DNA from: Mangrovibacterium diazotrophicum
Lineage (GTDB): Bacteria > Bacteroidota > Bacteroidia > Bacteroidales > Prolixibacteraceae
Direction: 5' to 3'
NCBI RefSeq assembly: GCF_003610535.1
Contig: NZ_RAPN01000001.1
Span: forward strand, 3,583,320-3,647,319
Length of the DNA: 64,000 nucleotides
The first letter of the stretch is position 1. Every line of letters starts with the position of its first letter. The translations under genes were made by a program, and so were the position numbers. Below the pieces are notes generated by a model. That model did not search any database. It worked only from the letters and a program-made list of their open reading frames with translations, and was not told the DNA's origin. Shown piece by piece: positions 53,202 to 60,215 of this stretch.

Positions 53202-53418
53202 TGAAGATCATTTTATGTTTGACATTCACAAAATCACCGGCAACCAAACTCCCTTGCGGTTTTTCATTTTGTCCGCGGGTGAAAGTCACTGTGTAAATCG
53301 TTCTATCGTTGTTCTGATAGGTTCCAAATGCAAGTGTTACCACTTGTTCGAATGTAATGGCCTTGTCGTTCCATTCTTTTTCGCGGCCATTTATAATTAA
53401 AATAGTTGCGTGCGTCAT
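53176..53418 (-). CDS. Single-domain Multiubiquitin (Ub-like) protein
   Basis: 80 residues, one beta-grasp unit of the Multiubiquitin family (PF14452). Motifs: ILIINGREKEW, YTVTFTRGQNEKPQGSL, VNVKHKMIFNVTATDKS. Other members carry two or three such units in tandem; here there is one. The C-terminus is ATDKS, not Gly-Gly, and no further residues follow the fold. First gene of the operon with the E1-like and DUF6527 genes. Probable protein modifier. Confidence 0.85.
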   Translation of the reverse strand: MTHATILIINGREKEWNDKAITFEQVVTLAFGTYQNNDRTIYTVTFTRGQNEKPQGSLVAGDFVNVKHKMIFNVTATDKS

Positions 53419-53561
53419 AATGATTGTATTTGACGGTTAATAATTATTTTGTGCTGAATAATCCATCCTCCCTCAACAGGATAGGTCGCGTTTACTGAGG
53501 TCAAAAAAGCACAGTGTCTATCGATTAGCTTTCGATAAACCTAACAGTCAAATACTAAGAA

Positions 53562-53593
53562 TTTGGATTTCTCAAGAGAAGGTGTTACCTTTG
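53562..53593 (+). promoter_or_regulatory. Consensus promoter of a candidate small RNA
   Basis: TTTG (53562-53565), exactly 20 bp, TACCTTTG (53586-53593): the best -33/-7 match in this window. Transcription would start near 53600. No reading frame of useful size follows before the terminator at 53637-53662. Confidence 0.65.
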
Positions 53594-53599
53594 GGGTCT

Positions 53600-53662
53600 C
53601 AAACACAAAGAAAAGACACATTTTCTTTAAAAATACAAGCTCAGTTTAACTGGGCTTTTTTT
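53600..53662 (+). ncRNA. Candidate small RNA between the Ub-like operon and the XRE gene
   Basis: About 60-70 nt predicted from the consensus promoter and the intrinsic terminator 44 bp past its -7 box. The 5' part is A-rich and unstructured (AAACACAAAGAAAAGACAC); the 3' part is the terminator stem. An antisense or sponge role, or a short leader of the XRE operon, are possible. No known family recognised. Confidence 0.45.
53637..53662 (+). terminator. Intrinsic terminator of the candidate small RNA
   Basis: AAGCTCAGT-TTA-ACTGGGCTT, 9-bp stem with one G-T pair, followed by TTTTTATTT. Confidence 0.8.
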
Positions 53663-53767
53663 ATTTAACTTCTGTCTACATATTGACTCTTTTAAATTTC
53701 ATTCAACAAATATAGTAAACAAAATCGAATAATCAATAAAAATGCCATTTATTTTTATGTTTGTATC

Positions 53768-53805
53768 ACAAACGTTTGTAATGTAAACCTTTTTTGCTAT
53801 ATTTA
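53768..53805 (+). promoter_or_regulatory. Promoter and operator of the XRE-ImmA operon
   Basis: TTTG (53775-53778), 19 bp, TATATTTA (53798-53805), with the ATG 16 bp further. The -33 box lies inside the perfect palindrome ACAAACGTTTGT (53768-53779); GTTTG and GTAAAC half-sites lie on both sides. This is the usual arrangement for autorepression by the XRE protein. Confidence 0.6.
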
Positions 53806-53821
53806 CCAAATAAACTTTAGT

Positions 53822-54166
53822 ATGACAGAACAAGAACTCGAATTATTTTACTCCCAGCTATCAAATAAAATAGTTGAGTTGAGATCTAACCTGAACCTTA
53901 CACAGCAGGTTTTTGCAGATGAATTAAACATTTCGAGGGCATCGATTGTCAATATTGAAAAAAAACGACAACGACCTACGATTCATCTTCTTTATAAGAT
54001 TTCCGTCTTAGCGCAGGTAGAAATGAATTATTTTTTTGATTCTTTCAATAATCAGAATTTGATGGATGGGAAAATTTCAGATAAAATAGACAAGAAGAAG
54101 CTTAATGAAGATGAAAAGTTAATGCTGAAAAATTATATCACTAAGCAATTTATTTCTAAAAAATAA
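53822..54166 (+). CDS. XRE-family HTH transcriptional regulator
   Basis: 114 residues. HTH at about 12-65 (LRSNLNLTQQVFADELNISRASIVNIEKKRQRPT). The C-terminal 50 residues are Lys/Asp-rich and helical. It is followed 12 bp later by an ImmA/IrrE protease gene, the classic repressor/antirepressor pair of integrative elements and prophages, where the protease cleaves or displaces the repressor upon damage or phage signals. Confidence 0.88.
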   Translation: MTEQELELFYSQLSNKIVELRSNLNLTQQVFADELNISRASIVNIEKKRQRPTIHLLYKISVLAQVEMNYFFDSFNNQNLMDGKISDKIDKKKLNEDEKLMLKNYITKQFISKK

Positions 54167-54178
54167 AATTGTATCGAA

Positions 54179-54694
54179 ATGATAAAGATTAAAGACATAG
54201 AAAGAAAAGCTCAAGAAATACTGTTACAATTAAAAATTAATAAAGCTCCAGTACCTATAGAAGAAGTCGTCGTGAGTTTAGGGTTAGTAATAGACAAGGG
54301 GATCTTTGGAGATACAATTTCTGGATTTCTTTTAACTAAAGAAAATGTGAATCTTATCGCGGTAAAATCAACAGAAAGTGAGGTCCGCCAAAGGTTTACT
54401 ATTGCTCATGAGCTCGGACATTTTTTGTTTCACAGCACTAATAAGGATGATATCTTTATCTCAAATGTTCTTTTTAGAAATGAAAGTTCTTCTACTGGGG
54501 AAATAAGAATGGAGAGAGAGGCAAATTCGTTTGCAGCAGCGATTTTAATGCCGGCTAAGTTTATTAATGATGAAATACAAAATCTAAATAACAAGTTGAC
54601 AGTAGAGGAAGCGATAAAAGATTTAGCTGACGTGTTCAAAGTTAGTGAGGTTGCTATGACCTATAGATTAACTAACCTTGGTTACAATATCTAA
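54179..54694 (+). CDS. ImmA/IrrE-family metallo-endopeptidase
   Basis: 171 residues. Zinc motif H77ELGH81 in RFTIAHELGHFLFHS; second part MEREANSFAAAILMP supplies the third ligand Glu. Known members cut HTH repressors (ImmA in ICEBs1, IrrE in Deinococcus). Its likely target is the XRE protein encoded just upstream. A terminator follows. Confidence 0.88.
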   Translation: MIKIKDIERKAQEILLQLKINKAPVPIEEVVVSLGLVIDKGIFGDTISGFLLTKENVNLIAVKSTESEVRQRFTIAHELGHFLFHSTNKDDIFISNVLFRNESSSTGEIRMEREANSFAAAILMPAKFINDEIQNLNNKLTVEEAIKDLADVFKVSEVAMTYRLTNLGYNI

Positions 54695-54702
54695 ACGTGT
54701 AA

Positions 54703-54757
54703 GAACACTTTAAATATGAAGGCTTTTTTCATATTCAGTTGACAAAAGGGTGTTTTT
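54703..54757 (+). terminator. Terminator of the XRE-ImmA operon
   Basis: Outer arms AACACTTT / AAAGGGTGTT and inner perfect stem AATATGAA / TTCATATT, followed by TTTAA. It separates this operon from the module starting at 54875. Confidence 0.65.
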
Positions 54758-54874
54758 AACAGATAGAGGTTCATAACTTTCGCGATAATTGGTGATTTAT
54801 TCTCCGGTGATATTATTCTTTTTCATATAGAATTTGTTTAATTTGTTGATATATGTTTCATAAAAATACTCCCT

Positions 54875-55168
54875 ATGTACTTCGCGTTAAAACAAGACAA
54901 AAATAGTTCGGAAGCATATTTGAACTTTTTGGAGGATATAATTGATCGAGGAAATAAGGAATATGCTATTATCTTCAGTCAAATAGTTGATCAAGCGCAA
55001 AGATTGGCTAAGACCGGAGATTTTTATTCTGTTGATAGTGATAGATTTGGCATCGTGAGCTATTTTTCTAGATTTAAGGGGGTTATTGATGGAATGGATT
55101 ATAAAGCACTGCAAATAAACGACTATAGGAAATTGAAGAGTTGTTTAGAGCAAGAAGCAATCTGCTAA
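54875..55168 (+). CDS. Unknown 97-residue protein, first gene of a three-gene module
   Basis: Small acidic/mixed helical protein (YLNFLEDIIDRGNKEYAIIF, IVDQAQRLAKTGDFY) with no recognised family. It ends LEQEAIC. The next gene begins 4 bp after its stop. A weak -7-like TATGTTTC lies 16 bp before the ATG. AT-rich codon use, like the next two genes. The N-terminal segment with the pattern D-x-A-x-R-L-A-K may form a RelE/HigB-like strand-helix unit, but that is only a visual impression. Confidence 0.65.
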   Translation: MYFALKQDKNSSEAYLNFLEDIIDRGNKEYAIIFSQIVDQAQRLAKTGDFYSVDSDRFGIVSYFSRFKGVIDGMDYKALQINDYRKLKSCLEQEAIC

Positions 55169-55172
55169 CCTT

Positions 55173-56216
55173 ATGTCACCAGAGCTTCTTAGTCTCCATG
55201 TGTCGCAGCTAAATAGGGCTGTTGGTAGATCAAAGACCAACAAATACGCAGATCCTAGAAAGCAAGATTACCATGCTTCGTTAATTGAACTATTTAGCAA
55301 AGTATCGACTACGGAATTTTCGAAGGCGAATGATACGGAGCGGAAAGAGTTGAAATCGATTTTAGATTTTTGTTTTTTAAGCATTGAATTTCTAGATAAT
55401 AGCACGCTTGTTAATATTCCGTATGAAATTGTTTATTGTTTAGAGAAAGCGTTACAAGATTGGGATAATTCCAATGACTACATTATTGTAACGTCGCTTC
55501 AAAATAATCTTCTAAGTTATAGTTTTGATCCTACTTTAGCTTTAGATGTCACTATTTATGATTTGATAAGAGCTAAATATTCAATTGAATTTAGGCATAA
55601 ATTAATTCAAATAAATTTGCCCAAATATCTAGCGCATGATTATCTAGCTAATGTTGTCCTCTATCATGAATTAGGTCATTTTATAGATCAGAGATTTAGA
55701 ATTTGTAACAGGATAGCCATCATTTTAGGCTTGAATCCAGCGCAGGAAAATCATTATGAAGAATTTTTTGCTGATATATTTGCGTCTCAATATATCGGAA
55801 AAGCTTCTAATTTCTACTTGGGGTATATTGCGCATGGTGATGGAGATTGTCATACTCATCCTGCCACAGATAAAAGAATCACGATGGTTGAAGAGTATTT
55901 ATGCGGCCACGATAATTCAATATTAGAGACTTTCAAAATTGCAGTGCCCGCTATAGTCAATAAAGAACTCTTTATAAATGATAAAAAGATAGACGACGGA
56001 GATTTTAGATGCTTTATACCTTCAGAGCCAGGTTCCAGTTTGGAACTTCATTCAATCTTTGAAGTTGGATGGGGCTTATGGCTGAATGAGATTGCGGAAT
56101 ATGATAATCGCGGAATTACTCGTGATCAAAAATATCGCATCATTAATAACCTATTGGAAAAGACAATAAGTAATTTCATGATAACTGAAAAATGGAAAGC
56201 GAATGTACCTAACTAA
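55173..56216 (+). CDS. HELGH zinc metalloprotease-like protein of unknown family
   Basis: 347 residues. The zincin motif is H165ELGH169 in VVLYHELGHFIDQRF. The probable third ligand is Glu197 in the segment HYEEFFADIFASQYIG (194-209), a gluzincin arrangement. Upstream is a helical region of 160 residues without a signal peptide or membrane segment, so it is cytosolic. A later CHTHPATDKR segment adds His/Cys. It overlaps the start of the dCTP-deaminase-like gene by 14 bp, which implies a linked function. Confidence 0.75.
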   Translation: MSPELLSLHVSQLNRAVGRSKTNKYADPRKQDYHASLIELFSKVSTTEFSKANDTERKELKSILDFCFLSIEFLDNSTLVNIPYEIVYCLEKALQDWDNSNDYIIVTSLQNNLLSYSFDPTLALDVTIYDLIRAKYSIEFRHKLIQINLPKYLAHDYLANVVLYHELGHFIDQRFRICNRIAIILGLNPAQENHYEEFFADIFASQYIGKASNFYLGYIAHGDGDCHTHPATDKRITMVEEYLCGHDNSILETFKIAVPAIVNKELFINDKKIDDGDFRCFIPSEPGSSLELHSIFEVGWGLWLNEIAEYDNRGITRDQKYRIINNLLEKTISNFMITEKWKANVPN

Positions 56217-56793
56217 AGCTGAAATTCGTGCATTGTACGAAAAAGGTGAATTCGTCATCAGGCCTTTGCTTTCTAATGGCCAGTTCGGTGAGGTAACCGT
56301 AGATTTAAGGCTCGGGACAGATTTTCTCGTCAGTATTCAAGGACGCGAACCAGTAATTGATGCGACTGGAAATCCAGATGCCAAGCCGATTGCAAGTTTC
56401 TTTCAAGAAACCAAACGTTTAGTAGGCGAGGAATTTTACTTACATCCCCATCAAACGGTTTTATGCTCTTCTCTAGAATATATTAAGATACCCGACGACA
56501 TTTTTATGGTTTTGTCTACTAGAAGTTCATATAATAGATTAGGGCTTTCATTAAATACCGTAGTCCAGCCCGGATACTGCGGATGTCTTTCGTTAGAATT
56601 AACTAACAGTAATAATAATCCGCTAAAGTTGTTGGTTGGGGCATCAATCATACAAGCAAGACTATTCAAGCTAACAGAAGGTACTAACTATTTCAATTCT
56701 GATAGAAAGTATTCATGCCAAGTTCGGCCAGTAGCTTCTCTTGCAAGCAACGATAAGGATCTGAGTATATTGCGAGACCTTTTTTTGAAGTAG
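56203..56793 (+). CDS. dCTP deaminase / dUTPase superfamily protein
   Basis: 196 residues with the trimeric dCTP deaminase fold. Conserved segments: VTVDLRLGTDFLV (31-43), STRSSYNRLGL (105-115, with S109 and R112) and PGYCGCLSLELTN (123-135) with catalytic Glu132. The usual Asp before PG is Gln122. Family members make dUTP from dCTP. Stand-alone and fused dCTP deaminases are known anti-phage enzymes that deplete dCTP, so this gene next to a protease on a mobile element may be a defence effector. That role is inferred. Confidence 0.75.
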   Translation: MYLTKAEIRALYEKGEFVIRPLLSNGQFGEVTVDLRLGTDFLVSIQGREPVIDATGNPDAKPIASFFQETKRLVGEEFYLHPHQTVLCSSLEYIKIPDDIFMVLSTRSSYNRLGLSLNTVVQPGYCGCLSLELTNSNNNPLKLLVGASIIQARLFKLTEGTNYFNSDRKYSCQVRPVASLASNDKDLSILRDLFLK

Positions 56794-56913
56794 GGTGTAT
56801 AATTAAAACTTTTAGAAATCCTATTTAAGGACTTTGAATCAAAACATTGAGAAAGAATAGAGGTTTCGACTTTCTAGACAACATACTTGAGTGCAGCTGC
56901 AAGGGGATTACCG

Positions 56914-57843
56914 TTACACTTCATATTTTGCAGCCGTCTTAATTTTCAAATTCAGCTCTCTGATTAGTTCATTTTCAGCATTCGGATACGGCTCACTGGA
57001 ATTGGTTTTAATAAATTTGCGCATTTTGTAGGCCTCCTCCTTCGTAATCTGGCCAGCTGATTGCCAGGCTGAAATTTCATTTATTAGATTATCCAAGCCG
57101 ATTTGGTGAATTTGAATCAATGCCAACTGCTCCAATAAATTGGCTTTACTTCCAGTTGGTGTAAGCCCGGTTGGAGCTTTCATCTCCATGACAACGCTTT
57201 TGTATTCAGTTCTCCATACTTTGCAAAGTGTATTAATGAAGCTTTTTTCAAGTAAATCAGCAAGGAATAGTTCTCGTCTTTCAAAATGTTTGCCCAGTTT
57301 TCTGCAATATCGGACTTCAAAGCGAAGAACATTTTTATTCTGAAAGTACTGTGGTATCGGTGTCCTCTTTTTCTTCATTTCCTTTAGCTTATCGTAAAAA
57401 ATGAGCTCCTTCTCCTCTGACGAATACCTAATCCCTCCATCTAGTACGATTTTTTGAAACCTGGATTTTTGACAAAAAAAATTGAAATACAACGCGACAG
57501 GATGTTTGACTAGGAAATTGCCTGAAAAGTCGAGACGCGACACTCTTGCAAGTCTGACGGGATACGCAGTTAGCGATTCTAATTCTGCAACCGACATTCT
57601 AAATTCATCAAAGTGCATAGGTGTTATGTTTTCGCCTTTACAGAAGACATGGAAGCTGCCTTCAATTACTACTCGACTAGTCTTAATGTTGACTTTTAGG
57701 TTTCTGATTTTAGCTTTAACGACAGGGGTACCATATTCGATACCATGGAAATATATGTCGATTGTAGACGGTAGGTTCTCAAGGAAGTTGAAGCTAGGGT
57801 TAAACTCATTAGTTAACACTAACTTGAGTGTGTCGTACATCAT
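56914..57843 (-). CDS. Probable replication initiator, gene II/X-like (rolling circle)
   Basis: 309 residues resembling phage/plasmid replication proteins of the gene II/X type. Segments: RVSRLDFSGNFLVKHPVALYF (about 100-120), ELIFYDKLKEMKKKR (about 145-160, a Tyr-containing motif), and VLRFEVRYCRKLGKHF. It would nick the element's origin to start rolling-circle replication after excision. No clear HUH pair was seen, so the assignment is moderate. A strong terminator separates it from the gene upstream. Confidence 0.6.
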   Translation of the reverse strand: MMYDTLKLVLTNEFNPSFNFLENLPSTIDIYFHGIEYGTPVVKAKIRNLKVNIKTSRVVIEGSFHVFCKGENITPMHFDEFRMSVAELESLTAYPVRLARVSRLDFSGNFLVKHPVALYFNFFCQKSRFQKIVLDGGIRYSSEEKELIFYDKLKEMKKKRTPIPQYFQNKNVLRFEVRYCRKLGKHFERRELFLADLLEKSFINTLCKVWRTEYKSVVMEMKAPTGLTPTGSKANLLEQLALIQIHQIGLDNLINEISAWQSAGQITKEEAYKMRKFIKTNSSEPYPNAENELIRELNLKIKTAAKYEV

Positions 57844-57904
57844 TTTTGAAATAATTTAGGTGACAAAATCAGACTACTCATCCCACTTAATAAGGAGAAG
57901 AAAA

Positions 57905-57928
57905 AAGCAGGAACTTACGTTCCTGCTT
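57905..57928 (-). terminator. Intrinsic terminator upstream of the replication gene
   Basis: AAGCAGGAAC-TTAC-GTTCCTGCTT, perfect 10-bp stem; on the minus strand followed by TTTTCTTC. It comes right after the stop of the 158-aa gene, so the rep gene needs its own promoter or read-through. Confidence 0.85.
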
Positions 57929-57931
57929 CAT

Positions 57932-58408
57932 TTAACTTGCGATAGGCAGCTCCTTGGCGCTTTGCCGGAGGAAATCCAACTCATATTCTAATTCGCCATC
58001 GACTAGTTCATACCACAGGTTTTTCCTGTTGTGCTTCTGACCGCGAGCGATGAATATTTCAATCTCAGAGATGCCCTGAATTCTAAAGTCTTCATTTAAG
58101 AGCACAATTAAAGAATCATTAGTTCCTTTGACATCTCCATATCCGTAGGGTATTCCTGGCTCTGGAAATACAATGCTGCTGATGTTTTCTGACCGTTTTG
58201 TAAATGCCATATCTGGCCTCTCCGAACCGCTCCATTCAACTGGTCTAGGAATGAAATAAATTGACCATCCATCCGAGTTCGGATTTCGTTTGTTCTTGAG
58301 TAGAAATTGAAACCGATCATACTCCATCGTAGAGCGAGCAATCTCATACCTATATTTTGCCTTTTGCTCCTTGAGCTTTTTCGCTAGATAGTAGTCAGTA
58401 AAGTTCAT
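57932..58408 (-). CDS. Unknown protein of the element (158 aa)
   Basis: From ATG 58408 (MNFTDYYLAKKLKEQK); a start 9 codons upstream is possible. Mixed alpha/beta, with the segment RPDMAFTKRSENISSIVFPEPGIP and a late IEIFIARGQKHNRKNLW that looks nucleic-acid-binding. No family recognised. The gene overlaps the end of the upstream 142-aa gene by 14 bp. It belongs to a minus-strand operon that starts with the HTH gene at 59116. Confidence 0.65.
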   Translation of the reverse strand: MNFTDYYLAKKLKEQKAKYRYEIARSTMEYDRFQFLLKNKRNPNSDGWSIYFIPRPVEWSGSERPDMAFTKRSENISSIVFPEPGIPYGYGDVKGTNDSLIVLLNEDFRIQGISEIEIFIARGQKHNRKNLWYELVDGELEYELDFLRQSAKELPIAS

Positions 58409-58823
58409 TTGCACTTTCCAAACGAGTAATTTCACTTTCTAAAATAAATCCAAACGTCTCGATATTTTTGAGGTGTTTGTGAAAATATAGGTATTGTTCT
58501 TCTTCGATTTCAAGGTCTGTTGAGATTAAGAAAGAAAGGTCTTTTAGAAGAGTGCAATTCCCCGGTAAAATCCATTCATATGAACCGAGAAAACTCAATG
58601 CTGCTTTGTTCGTATCTCCAAGGGACTTATCTTGTTGTCGGGAATAACGGTCGAAAATTGAATTTAAATCGGGTAGAAAGGACATCATCCACTTCTTTGT
58701 TTCGAAATCGGAACTTTCTTCGTTGTAGATAAACCAAGACAAATCACCGAGGAATCTCCTAAGCTCAGAACCATGATAAGTACTTAGCAGCCATTGTACG
58801 CTTTTTAGATCCTTTACCAACAT
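58395..58823 (-). CDS. Unknown protein of the element (142 aa)
   Basis: Helical, acidic protein without Cys clusters, membrane segment or recognised motif. Start and the stop of the preceding HTH gene share a base (58823), so the two are translationally coupled. Position suggests a role in excision, copy control or replication, but nothing in the sequence shows which. Confidence 0.65.
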   Translation of the reverse strand: MLVKDLKSVQWLLSTYHGSELRRFLGDLSWFIYNEESSDFETKKWMMSFLPDLNSIFDRYSRQQDKSLGDTNKAALSFLGSYEWILPGNCTLLKDLSFLISTDLEIEEEQYLYFHKHLKNIETFGFILESEITRLESANELY

Positions 58824-59116
58824 TATTTGCTTCCTCCCATATTAATGGTTACATACTTTGATGCCTGAGCATCTATTGAATCAATGGTGCTAATCGGATT
58901 TTGTTTTAAATATTGTTCAAGTTGAACACGGTCAAAATAAATCATCTTACCTCTTGGCTTAAAATGAGGAATTTCTCTGCTGCTTGTCCGTTTGTACAAG
59001 TCGCTTTTGGATATTCCGATATAGTTTGCTGCTTCATCAAAAGTCAACACATTTTTTTGGGCTAATGCTGCCTTTTCTATTCGATCAAGCTTCGTGTGGA
59101 AGTCTTTTAATTCCAT
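58823..59116 (-). CDS. Excisionase-like HTH DNA-binding protein
   Basis: 97 residues. HTH of the MerR/AlpA-like helix_turn_helix family: VLTFDEAANYIGISKSDLYKRTSSREIPHFKPRGKMIYFDRVQLEQYL (about 24-72). A short coiled N-terminus precedes it. Such proteins in Bacteroidota elements act as excisionases or regulators. It has a consensus promoter 76 bp upstream with an inverted repeat over it. Confidence 0.82.
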   Translation of the reverse strand: MELKDFHTKLDRIEKAALAQKNVLTFDEAANYIGISKSDLYKRTSSREIPHFKPRGKMIYFDRVQLEQYLKQNPISTIDSIDAQASKYVTINMGGSK

Positions 59117-59164
59117 TTTTTGATTTCTTTAACGATTAAAAAAAGGTATAACGTGTACTTTGTT

Positions 59165-59225
59165 CTACCTTGTTATTTTTGTTGCAACGGAACAAAGGTA
59201 GGCATGAGAAAACTGCTTAAACAAA
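59165..59225 (-). promoter_or_regulatory. Promoter and inverted repeat upstream of the HTH gene
   Basis: On the minus strand TTTG (59225-59222), 21 bp, TACCTTTG (59200-59193), an exact consensus match. Arms CTACCTTGTT (59165-59174) and AACAAAGGTAG (59191-59201) form an inverted repeat with one bulge that includes the -7 box, a likely operator. Confidence 0.65.
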
Positions 59226-59239
59226 TGTAAATCAACAAA

Positions 59240-59278
59240 AAGAGCGACTACTTAGATTGTCGCTAAGTAATCGCTCTT
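59240..59278 (-). terminator. Terminator after the 297-aa gene
   Basis: AGAGCGA.TACTTAG / CTAAGTA.TCGCTCT, 14 pairs with one mismatch. On the minus strand CTTTTTGTTG follows. Confidence 0.85.
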
Positions 59279-59304
59279 GGTCGCGTCTTCTTTGAATCAG
59301 CAAG

Positions 59305-60198
59305 TTAAAGAGTCGCTAGTTTTTTGTGTATATTCGCAATAGCGTTACTTTCTTTGCTTCTTACCTTCTTGTTGTTAGCCAGTGTAAGTGGATTACCATC
59401 CTCATCAACAAATACCTTCGCGACTAAACTTTTATAAGTAGAAATATTAATGCCCTTTGGTATAAGTGGGACTAGTAGCTCACGTAGCGTCTGCTTGTTT
59501 TTGAGCCATTTTATCGGAACGCAGGAAGTTCTTTTATTGAAACTACCAAAAGCATATAAAAATGTTTCATTATTTGTTTCCTTCGGAATAAAAGAACCGA
59601 CCAATAGTTCATATAGTAATTCTCGTTGTTTATCACTTAGTATTGTAGGTAAAAATGGGTGGTCATCTTTTTTTAGGTATTTTAAATCTATTCCGTTTTC
59701 TTCAGCAATCGATCTCAAGCTTATGGAAAAGCGATTGAAAACTTGTTCAGTCATAACGACAAATAGTTCCAATGCAGATACTAATTCAGAAACCTCTATG
59801 TATTTTTCGTTACTTTCGAAAAGACGAACCTCTTGCTTTTCGATTTTCCCGTTAATACTAGAAAGATCTGCCAAAGCCTTTGGTAAAGTCAGATACATCT
59901 TTCTCTCCTCGTTATAGTATTTAACAACTTCAATAAAGTCAAGTTTATCGACTAGTCGACGCGTAAGGCAAATTTCCAATTCTTCAGCTACCATGAGTGC
60001 GTATATTTTCCTTTCTGCCTCACCCATAAAGGATAAATTATAAAATATTCCATCTCTGCAATTCAGCAACACATTTAAGTCAAACGTTTCAACTGAACGA
60101 TAGGGGTAATTCTGTGCTGGTGATCCAAGACATTCTTCAGACCTTAAATTGCGAGATATTTCGTCAAAGAAATTTCTTATGTTTTTCATTTTTTTCAA
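59305..60198 (-). CDS. Unknown 297-residue protein beside the integrase
   Basis: Mostly helical cytosolic protein. No family recognised. The middle has FNRFSISLRSIAEENGIDLKYLK and the end KKVRSKESNAIANIHKKL. The start lies 17 bp after the integrase stop, so it is transcribed with the integrase. I believe proteins of this type recur beside integrases in Bacteroidota elements, but I cannot confirm it here. Confidence 0.7.
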   Translation of the reverse strand: MKKMKNIRNFFDEISRNLRSEECLGSPAQNYPYRSVETFDLNVLLNCRDGIFYNLSFMGEAERKIYALMVAEELEICLTRRLVDKLDFIEVVKYYNEERKMYLTLPKALADLSSINGKIEKQEVRLFESNEKYIEVSELVSALELFVVMTEQVFNRFSISLRSIAEENGIDLKYLKKDDHPFLPTILSDKQRELLYELLVGSFIPKETNNETFLYAFGSFNKRTSCVPIKWLKNKQTLRELLVPLIPKGINISTYKSLVAKVFVDEDGNPLTLANNKKVRSKESNAIANIHKKLATL

Positions 60199-60215
60199 TT
60201 AGATATACTGGGTGG

